Shown: positions 1-8,392 of the stretch, piece by piece
Position numbering within the stretch: position 1 is the stretch's first letter
How the letters are laid out: every line of letters starts with the position of its first letter
From: Ruegeria arenilitoris
GTDB taxonomy: Bacteria > Pseudomonadota > Alphaproteobacteria > Rhodobacterales > Rhodobacteraceae
Assembly (NCBI RefSeq): GCF_013030265.1
Contig: NZ_WPZQ01000013.1
Span: 104,052 to 168,051 of the forward strand
Length of the DNA: 64,000 nucleotides
Direction: 5' to 3'
Translations under genes and position numbers: made by a program
The notes under the pieces: generated by a model
The model's database searches: none
What the model saw: only the letters and a program-made list of their open reading frames with translations
What the model was told of the DNA's origin: nothing

Positions 1-544
1 TGAAACCATGGGGCTGAACCCGCATCGGGATCGCCTGTGTGTGATCCAGATGTCGGGCGGTGATGGCAACAGCCACATCGTGCAGATCGAAAAGGGGCAA
101 GCTGCAGCACCAAACCTGTGTGCCATGCTTGAAAATTCCAACGTGTTGAAATTGTTTCATTTCGGCCGTTTCGACATCGCCGCAATGTATCATGCGTTCG
201 GCGCGTTGGCGGCCCCGGTTTATTGCACCAAGATCGCAAGCCGGCTTGTACGCACCTATACCGACCGTCACGGTTTGAAGAACCTGTGTCAGGAATTGCT
301 GGGTATCGACATCTCGAAACAACAGCAGATGAGCGACTGGGGAGCTGAAACTCTGACAGATGCCCAGCTGGAATATGCCGCATCCGACGTTCTTTATTTG
401 CACCGCCTGCGGGACGAGCTGAACAAACGTCTGGATCGTGAAGATCGGGCTGAGATGGCCCAAGCCTGTTTTGATTTTCTGCCGATGCGTGCGAAACTTG
501 ATCTCGCTGGCTGGCCCGAAACGGATATTTTTGCGCACTCATGA
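1..544 (+). CDS. rnd: Ribonuclease D (5' end cut off by the window)
   Basis: 3'-5' exoribonuclease of the DEDD family, acting on tRNA 3' ends and other structured RNA in the cytoplasm. The open frame runs to the left edge: codons for Glu-Thr precede the first Met, completing the D-x-E Exo I motif (ETMGLNP), so the true start lies outside the window. Exo II (FHFGRFD) and Exo III (YAASD) are intact. Alphaproteobacterial forms are about 200 residues and lack the HRDC repeats of the enterobacterial enzyme; this protein also ends soon after Exo III, so only a few dozen residues are missing. Its TGA overlaps the ATG of kdsD, so the two are probably translationally coupled. Confidence 0.93.
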   Translation, partial: ETMGLNPHRDRLCVIQMSGGDGNSHIVQIEKGQAAAPNLCAMLENSNVLKLFHFGRFDIAAMYHAFGALAAPVYCTKIASRLVRTYTDRHGLKNLCQELLGIDISKQQQMSDWGAETLTDAQLEYAASDVLYLHRLRDELNKRLDREDRAEMAQACFDFLPMRAKLDLAGWPETDIFAHS

Positions 545-1509
545 CCGACAACGAGTCTTTTCTGAAAACCGCAAAGCAAGTCGTCACTGACGAGGCCCGC
601 GCGCTTGATGCTCTTGCGGGCAGCCTCGATCAGGATTTTGCCGAAGCGGTGCAGATGATCCTGCAGGCTACGGGCCGCATCATCGTCAGCGGTATCGGCA
701 AGTCTGGCCACATTGGTCACAAGATTGCTGCAACGCTGGCCAGCACCGGCACGCCTGCCTATTTCGTGCATCCGGCCGAGGCCAGCCATGGCGATTTGGG
801 CATGTTGTCCAAGGGCGATGTTGTCCTCGCGATTTCGAATTCGGGAGAAGCGCCTGAACTGGCAAATCTGCTGGCCTTTACACGGCGTTTCGGAATTCCG
901 TTGATCGGATTGTCCAGCAAGCCCGAAAGCACATTGATGAAACAGGCGGATGTGCATCTGCTGATCCCATCGATGGGCGAGGCCTGTGGGTTTGGCATGG
1001 TGCCATCCATATCGACAACACTGACGCTGGCTATGGGAGACGCCTTGGCCATCGCGTTGATGAAGTATCGTGACTTCAAGCCCGAGAATTTCCGGGATTT
1101 TCATCCGGGCGGCAAACTGGGCGCACAGCTCAGCAAGGTACGTGATTTGATGCACACCGATATTCCGGTCGTTCCGTCTGGCACGCCAATGAGCGAAGCC
1201 CTGCTGGTCATGAGCCAGAAGGGGTTTGGTGTTGTTGGTGTGACCGGCGAGAATGACCGCCTGTTGGGCATCGTCACTGACGGGGACCTTCGCCGCCATA
1301 TGCAGGGGCTTCTGGATTTGACTGTCGATGAGGTCATGACAACTGATCCCCGCACAATCGGTCCCGACGAGCTGGCCGAAGGTGCGGTGGCATTGATGAC
1401 CATGCAAAAACCGAAAATCACATGTCTGTTTGTTGTTGATCTCGCGTCCGGTGGTCGGGCCGAGGGCATCCTGCACATCCACGACTGTCTGCGGGTCGGT
1501 TTGGGCTGA
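541..1509 (+). CDS. kdsD: Arabinose-5-phosphate isomerase (KpsF/GutQ family)
   Basis: Converts D-ribulose 5-phosphate to D-arabinose 5-phosphate, the first step to Kdo for lipopolysaccharide. 322 residues, the normal length. An N-terminal SIS sugar-isomerase domain (about residues 40-175) carries GIGKSGHIG (51-59) and SNSGEAPE (99-106); two CBS domains follow (about 205-265 and 275-322). The ATG overlaps the rnd stop by 4 bases. The next genes are lptC, lptA and lptB, so Kdo precursor supply and LPS export sit in one operon. Family assignment is firm; the name kpsF is also used for this gene. Confidence 0.95.
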   Translation: MTDNESFLKTAKQVVTDEARALDALAGSLDQDFAEAVQMILQATGRIIVSGIGKSGHIGHKIAATLASTGTPAYFVHPAEASHGDLGMLSKGDVVLAISNSGEAPELANLLAFTRRFGIPLIGLSSKPESTLMKQADVHLLIPSMGEACGFGMVPSISTTLTLAMGDALAIALMKYRDFKPENFRDFHPGGKLGAQLSKVRDLMHTDIPVVPSGTPMSEALLVMSQKGFGVVGVTGENDRLLGIVTDGDLRRHMQGLLDLTVDEVMTTDPRTIGPDELAEGAVALMTMQKPKITCLFVVDLASGGRAEGILHIHDCLRVGLG

Positions 1510-1521
1510 CGGGAGGCTGAG

Positions 1522-2121
1522 GTGGACCGTTATTCACGTATGGTGCAACTCCTCAAGGTTTTGCTGCCTCTGGCTGCAATCCTGTTGCTGTCCACTGTTT
1601 TTCTGCTGTCCAGAAGTATTGAGACTAATGTCTCTGTGCCCTTCACACAGCAGGATATTGACGCGCGCCTCGCGGACCAGCTGGTGACACGCCCCCACTA
1701 TCGGGGAACAACCCGTAAGGGCGAGGACATTCAGGTCGAGGCTATTCAGGCAACACAGGGCACCAACGGTGATGTTCCGACAGCCACTGAGTTCACCGGC
1801 CGCTTTGGGTTATTGAATGGTGGAGTGATCACTCTGGATTCCAATACCGGCTCGATCCGTCCGGACAAGGGGACCGCCACTTTTGTTGGGGATGTGGTCA
1901 TCACCACAACCGACGGCATCCGGGTGACGACTGATTTGCTGAACACATCGCTTGATGAAATTCGCGGCGACACACCGGGTCAGGTCGATGGAACCGGTCC
2001 AATCGGCAATTTTACGGCAGGCCGCATGACCTTCGGGACAGAAAAAAAAGACGGTCCGGTCCATATTCTTTTTACAGATGGCGTTAAGTTGGTATATGAG
2101 CCGGAAAAAGCAGAAAGATAA
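1522..2121 (+). CDS. lptC: LPS export protein LptC
   Basis: Inner-membrane anchored periplasmic bridge protein that passes LPS from LptB2FG to LptA. 199 residues. A short cytoplasmic N-terminus is followed by one membrane segment (about residues 8-29) and a beta-jellyroll periplasmic region with repeated strands. The GTG at 1522 is chosen because GGGAGG lies 5 bases upstream; an in-frame ATG lies six codons further in. Sequence similarity in this family is low, but position between kdsD and lptA and the single-span topology make the call solid. Confidence 0.88.
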   Translation: MDRYSRMVQLLKVLLPLAAILLLSTVFLLSRSIETNVSVPFTQQDIDARLADQLVTRPHYRGTTRKGEDIQVEAIQATQGTNGDVPTATEFTGRFGLLNGGVITLDSNTGSIRPDKGTATFVGDVVITTTDGIRVTTDLLNTSLDEIRGDTPGQVDGTGPIGNFTAGRMTFGTEKKDGPVHILFTDGVKLVYEPEKAER

Positions 2122-2124
2122 CCT

Positions 2125-2616
2125 GTGTTTGATTTACGTGTAGTCCCAGTTTGCATTGCCCTGGCCTTTGGCGCGGTATCAGCGACCGCCCAGGAAACGC
2201 AGGTTGCGTTCGGTTCGGCCAAGGCCGACCCTACACTGCCGGTCGAAGTCACCTCTGAGACGCTCAACGTAAACCAGGAAGACGGTTCAGCCGAATTCAT
2301 CGGCGACGTCATCGTTATTCAGGGTGAAATGCGCCTGACGGCAGAGCGGGTGCTGGTGATCTACAACGAAGGCCGATCTGCGATCGAACGCATGGAGGCC
2401 ACCGAAAATGTGGTTCTGGTCAGCCCACCAGATGCTGCTGAAGGTGACTGGGCCGAATACACCATCGATTCAGGTGTGATTGTGATGAAAGGCAACGTGT
2501 TGCTGACGCAAGGGCCGAGCGTAATCAGTGGCGATCAGATGGTTGCGAATCTGACGTCGGGAACCGCAACCATGTCTGGTCGCGTGAAGACAATTCTTCA
2601 ACCGGGTGGGAATTGA
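2125..2616 (+). CDS. lptA: LPS transport periplasmic protein LptA
   Basis: Periplasmic OstA-like protein that polymerises into the bridge carrying LPS to the outer membrane. 163 residues, starting at GTG. A signal peptide of about 22 residues ends at ATA-Q, followed by an OstA/LptA jellyroll (about 40-150) with the recurring pattern of 'adg' type strands (NQEDGSAEFIGDV, LTAERVLVIY, SGDQMVANLTSG). It starts three bases after the lptC stop, and its own TGA shares one base with the lptB ATG. Confidence 0.92.
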   Translation: MFDLRVVPVCIALAFGAVSATAQETQVAFGSAKADPTLPVEVTSETLNVNQEDGSAEFIGDVIVIQGEMRLTAERVLVIYNEGRSAIERMEATENVVLVSPPDAAEGDWAEYTIDSGVIVMKGNVLLTQGPSVISGDQMVANLTSGTATMSGRVKTILQPGGN

Positions 2617-3374
2617 TGAACCAGCCGAAATTGTCTGTCGCCGAAGGATCGTCCGGTCTGCGCATTGAAAAGCTGCGCAAGTCCTATCGCAAAAAGACGG
2701 TAATCCGCGACGTGACCATGACTTTGGATCGGTCCGAAGTCGTCGCGCTACTTGGGCCGAATGGCTCCGGCAAGACAACGACCTTTTATTCCGTAGCCGG
2801 CCTGGTCTTTCCCGAAGCTGGCACCGTCACGATCGACGGACAGAATGTGACTACTCTGCCGATGTACCGCCGCGCCCGTATGGGAATCGGATATTTGCCG
2901 CAAGAAATGTCGATCTTTCGCGGCATGAGCGTCGAAGACAACATTGCAGCGGTTCTTGATATCACGGTCAATCATGCGCATCGGCGCAAAGAGCGCCTAG
3001 AAGAACTGCTTTCGGACTTTTCAATCGAACATCTGCGTCGTGCTCCGGCGCTGGCTTTGTCTGGTGGTGAACGCCGTCGCGTTGAAATTGCACGCTGTCT
3101 TGCTGCAGATCCTAAATATCTGCTTTTGGATGAACCTTTTGCCGGTGTTGATCCCATCAGTGTCGGCGACATCCGGCATCTGGTGGCTGATCTAAAAAAG
3201 CGCGGAATTGGTGTTCTGATTACGGATCATAACGTGCGGGAAACGCTGGAAATTGTGGATCGCGCCTACATTCTGCATGACGGTCAGGTTCTCATGTCCG
3301 GCACACCGGATGAGGTGGTCGAAAACGAGAATGTGCGCCGAGTTTATCTTGGTGAAAACTTCAGAATCTCATAG
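2616..3374 (+). CDS. lptB: LPS export ABC transporter ATPase LptB
   Basis: Cytoplasmic ATPase that powers LPS extraction by LptFG. 252 residues from the ATG that overlaps the lptA stop; a TTG one codon earlier is also possible. Walker A GPNGSGKT (47-54), Q-loop Gln96 in YLPQE, signature LSGGE (148-152), Walker B LLLDEP (169-174) and the H-loop in TDHN are all present, so it should be active. In many proteobacteria rpoN comes next, but here only about 250 non-coding bases separate it from hpf. Confidence 0.96.
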   Translation: MNQPKLSVAEGSSGLRIEKLRKSYRKKTVIRDVTMTLDRSEVVALLGPNGSGKTTTFYSVAGLVFPEAGTVTIDGQNVTTLPMYRRARMGIGYLPQEMSIFRGMSVEDNIAAVLDITVNHAHRRKERLEELLSDFSIEHLRRAPALALSGGERRRVEIARCLAADPKYLLLDEPFAGVDPISVGDIRHLVADLKKRGIGVLITDHNVRETLEIVDRAYILHDGQVLMSGTPDEVVENENVRRVYLGENFRIS

Positions 3375-3578
3375 GCTTGCGCGGAATTGCGCCGGTTGCA
3401 TGGCGGAAATCGCGTATATACACACCTGTTTTGATTGACTCTTCCCTCGCCTCTTGGCTCAATTGGTGCATGGCATTTTTTCGGTTCCAGTCTGGATCTC
3501 GATGTCCCTTCTTCGAAGGGCAGGTCCGGAGACTACCACAAAAAATGTCGCTACCCCCCACCCGATAAAAACAAGTTC

Positions 3579-3593
3579 GTCACGTAACGTGAC
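3579..3593. promoter_or_regulatory. 15-bp palindrome upstream of hpf
   Basis: GTCACGT-A-ACGTGAC, a perfect inverted repeat with a single central base, 33 bases before the hpf start. Its form suits a dimeric regulator, but the cognate protein cannot be named from the sequence. Confidence 0.5.
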
Positions 3594-3626
3594 GTCAGAA
3601 TGGGTGTGAATTGTGAAGGAGATCAC

Positions 3627-4190
3627 ATGCGTTACCAAATCAGCGGAAAACAGATCGACATCGGCGCGGCCCTGCAGACCCACGTGCAGACCGAGCTGGG
3701 CGAGGTCGTAGGCAAGTATGCCCAGCGGCCAACGGACGCCAACGTCGTCTTTTCCCGTTCAGCGCATGAATATGTATGCGAAACCACAGTGCATCTTTCC
3801 ACTGGCCTGACGGCTCAGGCCAAGGCTCACGCAACCGAAATCTACGCAGCTTTCGAAGGGTGCTGCGACAAGATGGAAACACAGCTACGGCGCTACAAAC
3901 GTCGGCTGAAGGACCATCATAAGGATCGTTCTGAGCCTGTTGAACTCTTCGGGGCCTCGTCATATATCCTCGCCTCTGACGAATCAGAGACGGCCGACGA
4001 ACCCGAATCCCTGCAGCCAATGATCGTGGCTGAGATGGAAACGAAGATTCCATCGCTGAGTGTGGGTGAGGCTGTCATGCAAATGGAACTTGCAGGTGCA
4101 CCCGTACTTGTGTTCCGGAACGAGAATAAGGACGGATTGAATGTCGTGTACCGTCGGGAAGACGGAAACATCGGCTGGATCGATCCTTAA
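3627..4190 (+). CDS. hpf: Ribosome hibernation promoting factor, long form
   Basis: Binds the 30S subunit and pairs ribosomes into inactive 100S dimers in starved or stationary cells. 187 residues from the ATG preceded by AAGGAG. The N-terminal S30AE domain (about 1-100) ends in a basic helix (RRYKRRLKDHHK); after a linker the C-terminal dimerisation domain (about 125-187) contains the typical PVLVFRNE and GNIGWIDP segments, marking the long form that dimerises ribosomes without RMF. A perfect palindrome lies just upstream and ptsN follows. Confidence 0.95.
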   Translation: MRYQISGKQIDIGAALQTHVQTELGEVVGKYAQRPTDANVVFSRSAHEYVCETTVHLSTGLTAQAKAHATEIYAAFEGCCDKMETQLRRYKRRLKDHHKDRSEPVELFGASSYILASDESETADEPESLQPMIVAEMETKIPSLSVGEAVMQMELAGAPVLVFRNENKDGLNVVYRREDGNIGWIDP

Positions 4191-4204
4191 GAGGCAAGGA
4201 TAGC

Positions 4205-4237
4205 GGCGAACCCCCGCATATCAGCGGGGGCGTCGCC
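4205..4237 (+). other. Stable intercistronic hairpin between hpf and ptsN
   Basis: GGCGA-(a)-CCCCCGC, a six-base loop, then GCGGGGG-(cg)-TCGCC: a 7-bp G/C stem extended by 5 more pairs across a small internal loop. No U-tract follows, so it is not an ordinary terminator. It may set mRNA stability or relative output of hpf and ptsN. Confidence 0.55.
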
Positions 4238-4250
4238 ATGGAGCGTTATC

Positions 4251-4715
4251 ATGGAGCTTTCGAGCATTCTGAAGCCCGAGGCAGTGCGTGTTCTGTCGGC
4301 CGCTTCCAGCAAGAAGCGGTTGTTTCAGGAAATCGGCGATGTCGCAGCAGGCACGCTTGGGCTTGAGGCACAGGAAGTTGTGGACAATCTGCTTGAGCGC
4401 GAAAGCCTCGGCCCGACTGGTGTTGGGCATGGGGTTGCGCTGCCGCACGCCCGTTTGCCGGGTTTGGAGTCTGTTGCCGGTGTCTTTGTGATGCTGGAAA
4501 AGCCAATCGATTTCGGCTCGGTCGATCGCCAGCCTGTTGATCTGGCATTTTCCCTGTTTGCGCCCGAGGATGCGGGTGTGGACCATCTGAAGGCGCTTGC
4601 ATTGGTATCACGCACACTCAGAGATACTGCAGTTTGTGCAAAACTCAGGGCCAATCCCGATCCGGTGAAGCTCTACGCGATTCTGACGGCCGCGCAGTCC
4701 ATGCAAGCCGCTTAA
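4251..4715 (+). CDS. ptsN: Nitrogen-regulatory phosphotransferase EIIA(Ntr)
   Basis: Phospho-acceptor of the nitrogen PTS (PtsP-PtsO-PtsN), a regulatory protein that senses nitrogen and carbon state and controls potassium transport and kinases rather than sugar uptake. 154 residues, a single PTS EIIA type 2 domain. The phosphorylated histidine is His66 in GVALPHARLP. It follows hpf by 60 bases and is closed by a strong terminator. It often sits next to rpoN, which is missing here. Confidence 0.94.
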   Translation: MELSSILKPEAVRVLSAASSKKRLFQEIGDVAAGTLGLEAQEVVDNLLERESLGPTGVGHGVALPHARLPGLESVAGVFVMLEKPIDFGSVDRQPVDLAFSLFAPEDAGVDHLKALALVSRTLRDTAVCAKLRANPDPVKLYAILTAAQSMQAA

Positions 4716-4730
4716 TCACTGCCAAATATA

Positions 4731-4765
4731 AAAAAAGACCCCCTGTTTTATGGGGGTCTTTTTTT
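4731..4765. terminator. Bidirectional terminator between ptsN and the CAP-domain gene
   Basis: AAAAAAGACCCCC, an eight-base loop, then GGGGGTCTTTTTTT. The A-run on one side and T-run on the other let it serve both converging genes. Confidence 0.93.
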
Positions 4766-4786
4766 GTTTTAGGATATGAATTCAGA

Positions 4787-5302
4787 TCAGCCGCCGCTTC
4801 CCATTTCCAGCGTCCACCAGATTTTTCCGCCGCTTTCCTGATGCCAGGCAAAACCCATCTGCGTGGCCTTCGGGTCCATGATGACTGCACGCGGCCCGGG
4901 CTCCTGCATCCAGGCGGCCAGCGTTTCGGTTTCTGTCTCATAAGTCTCCGAAATCGCTTCACCCAGGAAGGTGCCATAATATCCGGCGCGGGCGGCGCGA
5001 TCGATCGGGGATGAACCATCCGATCCAAAGTGCCAAGGCCGGTTTTGTCGTGACATATCTTTGGCATGGGTTGCTGCGGCGGCGTTCAGTTGTGAATTCA
5101 GCTGTACGGACTGCAGACCGGAGGCCTGACGTAGCGCGTTGACCGAATCGAGCATGCGGAACTGGATTTTGTCCGGGTTGCCGCGAATCTTGTAGACGGT
5201 GGGCAGAGGACGACCATCTGCCCCCAATGCGGTGGTTCCGGTGTCCGTACATGCCGCCAGCGCGACAAAGCAAATAAACAGTAAAGAAACGATACGCGTC
5301 AT
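4787..5302 (-). CDS. CAP-domain (SCP-like) lipoprotein
   Basis: Predicted exported lipoprotein of 171 residues; the substrate is unknown. The chosen ATG gives a clean lipoprotein signal peptide with lipobox LAAC (lipidated Cys18); longer versions of the frame add an unlikely N-terminus. The CAP/SCP domain (about 50-165) shows family landmarks: LNSVN-like helix at the start (LDSVNALRQASGL), THAKDM, HFGSDGSSPIDRAARAGY, GEAI, WMQEPGPRAVIMDP. It is divergent from the L,D-transpeptidase gene; a cell-envelope role is inferred. Confidence 0.85.
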   Translation of the reverse strand: MTRIVSLLFICFVALAACTDTGTTALGADGRPLPTVYKIRGNPDKIQFRMLDSVNALRQASGLQSVQLNSQLNAAAATHAKDMSRQNRPWHFGSDGSSPIDRAARAGYYGTFLGEAISETYETETETLAAWMQEPGPRAVIMDPKATQMGFAWHQESGGKIWWTLEMGSGG

Positions 5303-5461
5303 GATGGGCCTGATAATTGTTTCGACAAGGGGAATAGCCTGCCTTAACGTTCGGAGCAAACGCGCAGTGCCTGAATCGTGCGTGATTCTGCCGGTTTGAT
5401 TTGCGACTGAAGCATTCTGGCAATAAAATACATCAGATTTTATAACAAAGGACCGCTTGCC

Positions 5462-6061
5462 ATGGTCAAAAAGAATATTCGTTCGACAACCCGCCGTGGT
5501 TTTCTCGCTGGCGCGTCTGCCGCCCTGGCGACGCCTGCCGTAGCCCAATATATTCCCGGAGATCCTCTGCGACCCGCGCCGGAAGCAGAGCCAGCGGTTC
5601 GCCGTAATGTATCGGGGTTCAGGGCGCTGGATTGGCAGCCTTACTTCTCGAACACCAACAATGGTGCAATTCTGGTCGATACCGTGTCGCGGGCTCTGCA
5701 CTATTGGTCAGCAGACCAATCGACCTATAAACTTTACCCTTCATCGGTGCCTTTGACCGAGGAACTGACCCGCAGAGGGCGTACCAGCGTCATCCGCAAG
5801 GTCGAAGGTCCAAGCTGGTCACCAACGCCTTCGATGAAGAAGAGAAATCCGGAATGGCCCGACTATATTCCTCCGGGACCGGATAACCCCTTGGGAACAC
5901 ACGCTTTGTACTTGAGTTGGAAGTACTACCGCATCCATGGAACGCATGACACCCGCAAAATCGGGCGTCGGTCTTCCAATGGCTGCATAGGGTTGTTCAA
6001 TGAAGACATCGCTGAGCTGTTTTCAATGGCGAAGGTCGGCACGCAAGTGTTGCTAATTTGA
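5462..6061 (+). CDS. L,D-transpeptidase (YkuD domain), Tat-exported
   Basis: Periplasmic peptidoglycan cross-linking or lipoprotein-attaching enzyme. 199 residues. The N-terminus has a twin-arginine signal (RRGFLAG) cleaved near VAQ. The YkuD domain covers about residues 65-199 with the catalytic motif HGTHDTRKIG followed by SSNGCIGL, where the Cys is the nucleophile. It is divergent from the CAP-domain lipoprotein over a shared 160-bp promoter region. Short single-domain enzymes of this type are common in rhodobacters. Confidence 0.92.
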   Translation: MVKKNIRSTTRRGFLAGASAALATPAVAQYIPGDPLRPAPEAEPAVRRNVSGFRALDWQPYFSNTNNGAILVDTVSRALHYWSADQSTYKLYPSSVPLTEELTRRGRTSVIRKVEGPSWSPTPSMKKRNPEWPDYIPPGPDNPLGTHALYLSWKYYRIHGTHDTRKIGRRSSNGCIGLFNEDIAELFSMAKVGTQVLLI

Positions 6062-6200
6062 CGACATTTTCGCGCACGAACCCGCTTGTGGCTCAAGTTG
6101 CAATTGCATTCCAACCGCATAGCTGATTAGAAAAAACCACGAGGTAAGTCTTGGGTGTGCGGTTCCGATTGTTGGAATCGCGCAAATTCTGGAGGTTAAT

Positions 6201-6383
6201 ATGAAGAAACTCGTTCTCGCCGCTGCACTGACCGCTGCTGCTTCGACCGCATCTGCTGGCAACCTGGAAGAGCCGGTTGTTGAGGCACCTGTTGTTGTTG
6301 AAGAAACTCAGGGCACATCGCAGGGCATCCTGCTGCCGCTGATCCTGCTGGTCGTAGTTGCCGCAGCTGTTGCAGCAAGCTAA
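6201..6383 (+). CDS. Small exported or membrane protein, unknown function
   Basis: 60 residues with GGAGG ahead of the ATG and a perfect terminator just after, so almost certainly a real single-gene transcript. An N-terminal signal peptide (about 1-19, ending ASA-G) precedes an acidic, Val/Pro-rich middle (about 20-40) and a hydrophobic C-terminal segment (about 43-59). Mature protein would be about 40 residues with one membrane-prone helix. No recognised domain; no function is proposed. Confidence 0.75.
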   Translation: MKKLVLAAALTAAASTASAGNLEEPVVEAPVVVEETQGTSQGILLPLILLVVVAAAVAAS

Positions 6384-6402
6384 TTTGACGAGAGTCATCA
6401 AG

Positions 6403-6440
6403 AGAAAAGGCGGTGGAGTTTCCACCGCCTTTTCTTATTT
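6403..6440. terminator. Terminator of the small exported protein, facing hemH
   Basis: AAAAGGCGGTGGA, three-base loop, TCCACCGCCTTTT, extended by two further pairs and followed by T-rich sequence. Also usable by hemH from the other strand. Confidence 0.92.
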
Positions 6441-6456
6441 CTGACATCTGGTTTGT

Positions 6457-7506
6457 TCAGTCCAGCCAGCCGCGCAGGTTATCTTCGACCACTTTGCCCA
6501 GTGCCGATATGTGGGCATCCTGATCGTTCAGGCACGGAATATAGGTGAATATCTCGCCTCCGGCCTCTTCAAAGCTCTCGCGAATCTCTTCGTTGATCTC
6601 TTCCAGCGTTTCGATGCAGTCGGCGGAAAAAGCAGGCGCAATCACCGCGATGTTCTTTTTCCCTTGCTTCGCAAGTTCAGCCACATGATCCACCGTGTAG
6701 GGTTTGAGCCATTCTTCCGGTCCGAATCGTGACTGGAACGTCGATACCAGCTGATCATCTGACCAACCCAGCCGTTCCTTCAGCAATCTGGAGGTTTTGA
6801 CGCATTGGCAATGATACGGATCACCCTGTTGCAGGTATCGCTCGGGCATTCCGTGGTATGAGCACACCAGAATATCGGGCCTGGTTTCCATCCCGGCATA
6901 GGCTGTTTCGACGGATTGCGCCAAAGCATCGATATAAGCCGGTTCATCGAAATAAGCCGGAACCGTCCGGCTGGCAGGCTGCCAGGCCTCTTTCATCAAG
7001 GCGCGAAAGAACTCGTCATTTGCCGTTGCCGTCGTAGCCCCAGCGTACTGGGGGTACAGTGGGAAGAACAGAATGCGATCGCATCCTTCGGCAACCATTT
7101 GCCGAACCTTTGATTTGGTCGAAGGATTGCCGTAACGCATGCAGAAATCCACCAGCACCCGGTCCCCATACCGCTCCTGCATCGCTGATTTCAGCTTGGC
7201 GGTCTGATCTTTGGTGATGGTCATAAGTGGGCTTTCGCCCTTGTCGTGATTCCAGATCGATTTGTAGGCTTCGCCTGAACTGAATGGCCGCTTGGTCAGG
7301 ATTATACCCTGCAGGATCGGCTGCCATTTCCAGGCCGGGTAGTCGATGACCCTCCTGTCGGAAAGGAACTCATTCAGGTATCGGCGCATGGGCCAATAGC
7401 TGTAGTCGTCGGGCGTTCCCAGATTTGCCAACAGGACACCAACGCGGCCCATCTTGATTTTGGGATGATCGGCTTTGGCGTGCACGGGGCGGGTGGCATC
7501 AAGCAT
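6457..7506 (-). CDS. hemH: Ferrochelatase
   Basis: Inserts Fe2+ into protoporphyrin IX, the last step of haem synthesis. 349 residues from the ATG with AGGAAG six bases upstream; an upstream in-frame start would add an implausible 49-residue extension. Catalytic His218 in CSYHGMPERY and Glu299 in SADCIETLEE are present, as is the GVLLANLGTPD N-terminal strand. The Cys-containing stretch YHCQC (231-235) resembles the segment that can hold iron-sulfur ligands in some bacterial ferrochelatases, but that is not shown here. Confidence 0.95.
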   Translation of the reverse strand: MLDATRPVHAKADHPKIKMGRVGVLLANLGTPDDYSYWPMRRYLNEFLSDRRVIDYPAWKWQPILQGIILTKRPFSSGEAYKSIWNHDKGESPLMTITKDQTAKLKSAMQERYGDRVLVDFCMRYGNPSTKSKVRQMVAEGCDRILFFPLYPQYAGATTATANDEFFRALMKEAWQPASRTVPAYFDEPAYIDALAQSVETAYAGMETRPDILVCSYHGMPERYLQQGDPYHCQCVKTSRLLKERLGWSDDQLVSTFQSRFGPEEWLKPYTVDHVAELAKQGKKNIAVIAPAFSADCIETLEEINEEIRESFEEAGGEIFTYIPCLNDQDAHISALGKVVEDNLRGWLD

Positions 7507-7561
7507 AAGAAGCTTCCTGAAAATTAGGTTCGCACCTGAGATAAATGGAATTGGCCGATCG

Positions 7562-8392
7562 TCAATCGGGCAGTTTGCCCTCATCGGTTCCCAGAGCTTC
7601 AGCCAACCGCATCTGAGCCGACCCGGGACGCAAGGGTTTGGGCTGGCTTTCATCGGGTGACCAACCTGTCAGGCAGATCAGTTCGAATGTCGCGGATAGC
7701 CGACCATCAGGTGCCGGGAAGTGTGAGCAGTATATTTCTTGGGCTTTGCTGAAAACCGCCCGATGCGTCGGATGCTTGAGGCGCCCAGTCAGAGCGTTGT
7801 TTTCACCCATCGCCCGCAGGTCGCGCATCAGGTGCCAGATATCACGATATTGCGCAGTCAGTGGGAGTTTGTCTGCTACTGGCAGCGCGAAACCGGCGCG
7901 CTGCAGCAGACCTCCCAGATCGCGCAGTTCTGCCATGGGCGCGACACGAGGGCTGAGGCCACTTGTTACTTCGACTTCGGCTTGCCCGAGCGAAGCACGC
8001 AGCTCATGCAGGGTTTCACCGCCCAGACAGATCACAAGCATCAACCCATCAGGTTTTAGGGCCCTGTTACATTGGATCAACTGGCCCACCGGATCGTTCG
8101 CCCAATGCAAGGCCATGGCATGGATCACAAGATCATGAGACCCCGGTTGCAGGTCGAGCACTTCGTCATCTCGGATGATCCGGGCATCTGGAATGATGTC
8201 ACTCCAGATATCAGCAAACGGGCTCACAATCGCTGGTGCTGTAAAGGTTTTGTTAACCAAGGAAAGACGATCCTTGATCTCGTCAATGGCCGCTTCGTGA
8301 AGGAACAGCGCATCCTTGCGGACACGGGCGCGGTGCATAGCAAGGCTCTTGCGGTCAAACAGAGAGGGTGCATTGGGCGCAGGCAATTTCAT
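7562..8392 (-). CDS. Class I SAM-dependent methyltransferase-like protein (BioC/NDUFAF5-like)
   Basis: 276 residues from the ATG at 8392 (MKLPAP); an ATG six codons earlier is possible. The N-terminus (FDRKSLAMHRARV) and the core (VIHAMALHWANDPVGQL, RALKPDGLMLV) match proteobacterial proteins near BioC and mitochondrial NDUFAF5, which modifies a complex I subunit. The glycine-rich SAM loop is degenerate (IVSPFADIW replaces the usual GxGxG), as in several of these homologues, so methyl transfer is not certain. Divergent from comF, with start regions that may overlap. Confidence 0.75.
   Translation of the reverse strand: MKLPAPNAPSLFDRKSLAMHRARVRKDALFLHEAAIDEIKDRLSLVNKTFTAPAIVSPFADIWSDIIPDARIIRDDEVLDLQPGSHDLVIHAMALHWANDPVGQLIQCNRALKPDGLMLVICLGGETLHELRASLGQAEVEVTSGLSPRVAPMAELRDLGGLLQRAGFALPVADKLPLTAQYRDIWHLMRDLRAMGENNALTGRLKHPTHRAVFSKAQEIYCSHFPAPDGRLSATFELICLTGWSPDESQPKPLRPGSAQMRLAEALGTDEGKLPD

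Noticed and set aside
394..1482. Long minus-strand open frame opposite kdsD
   Set aside because: Shadow of the well-supported kdsD gene; no family-like sequence and poor composition.
4787..5701. 304-residue version of the CAP-domain protein
   Set aside because: The extra N-terminus overlaps the divergent L,D-transpeptidase gene and destroys the lipoprotein signal peptide.
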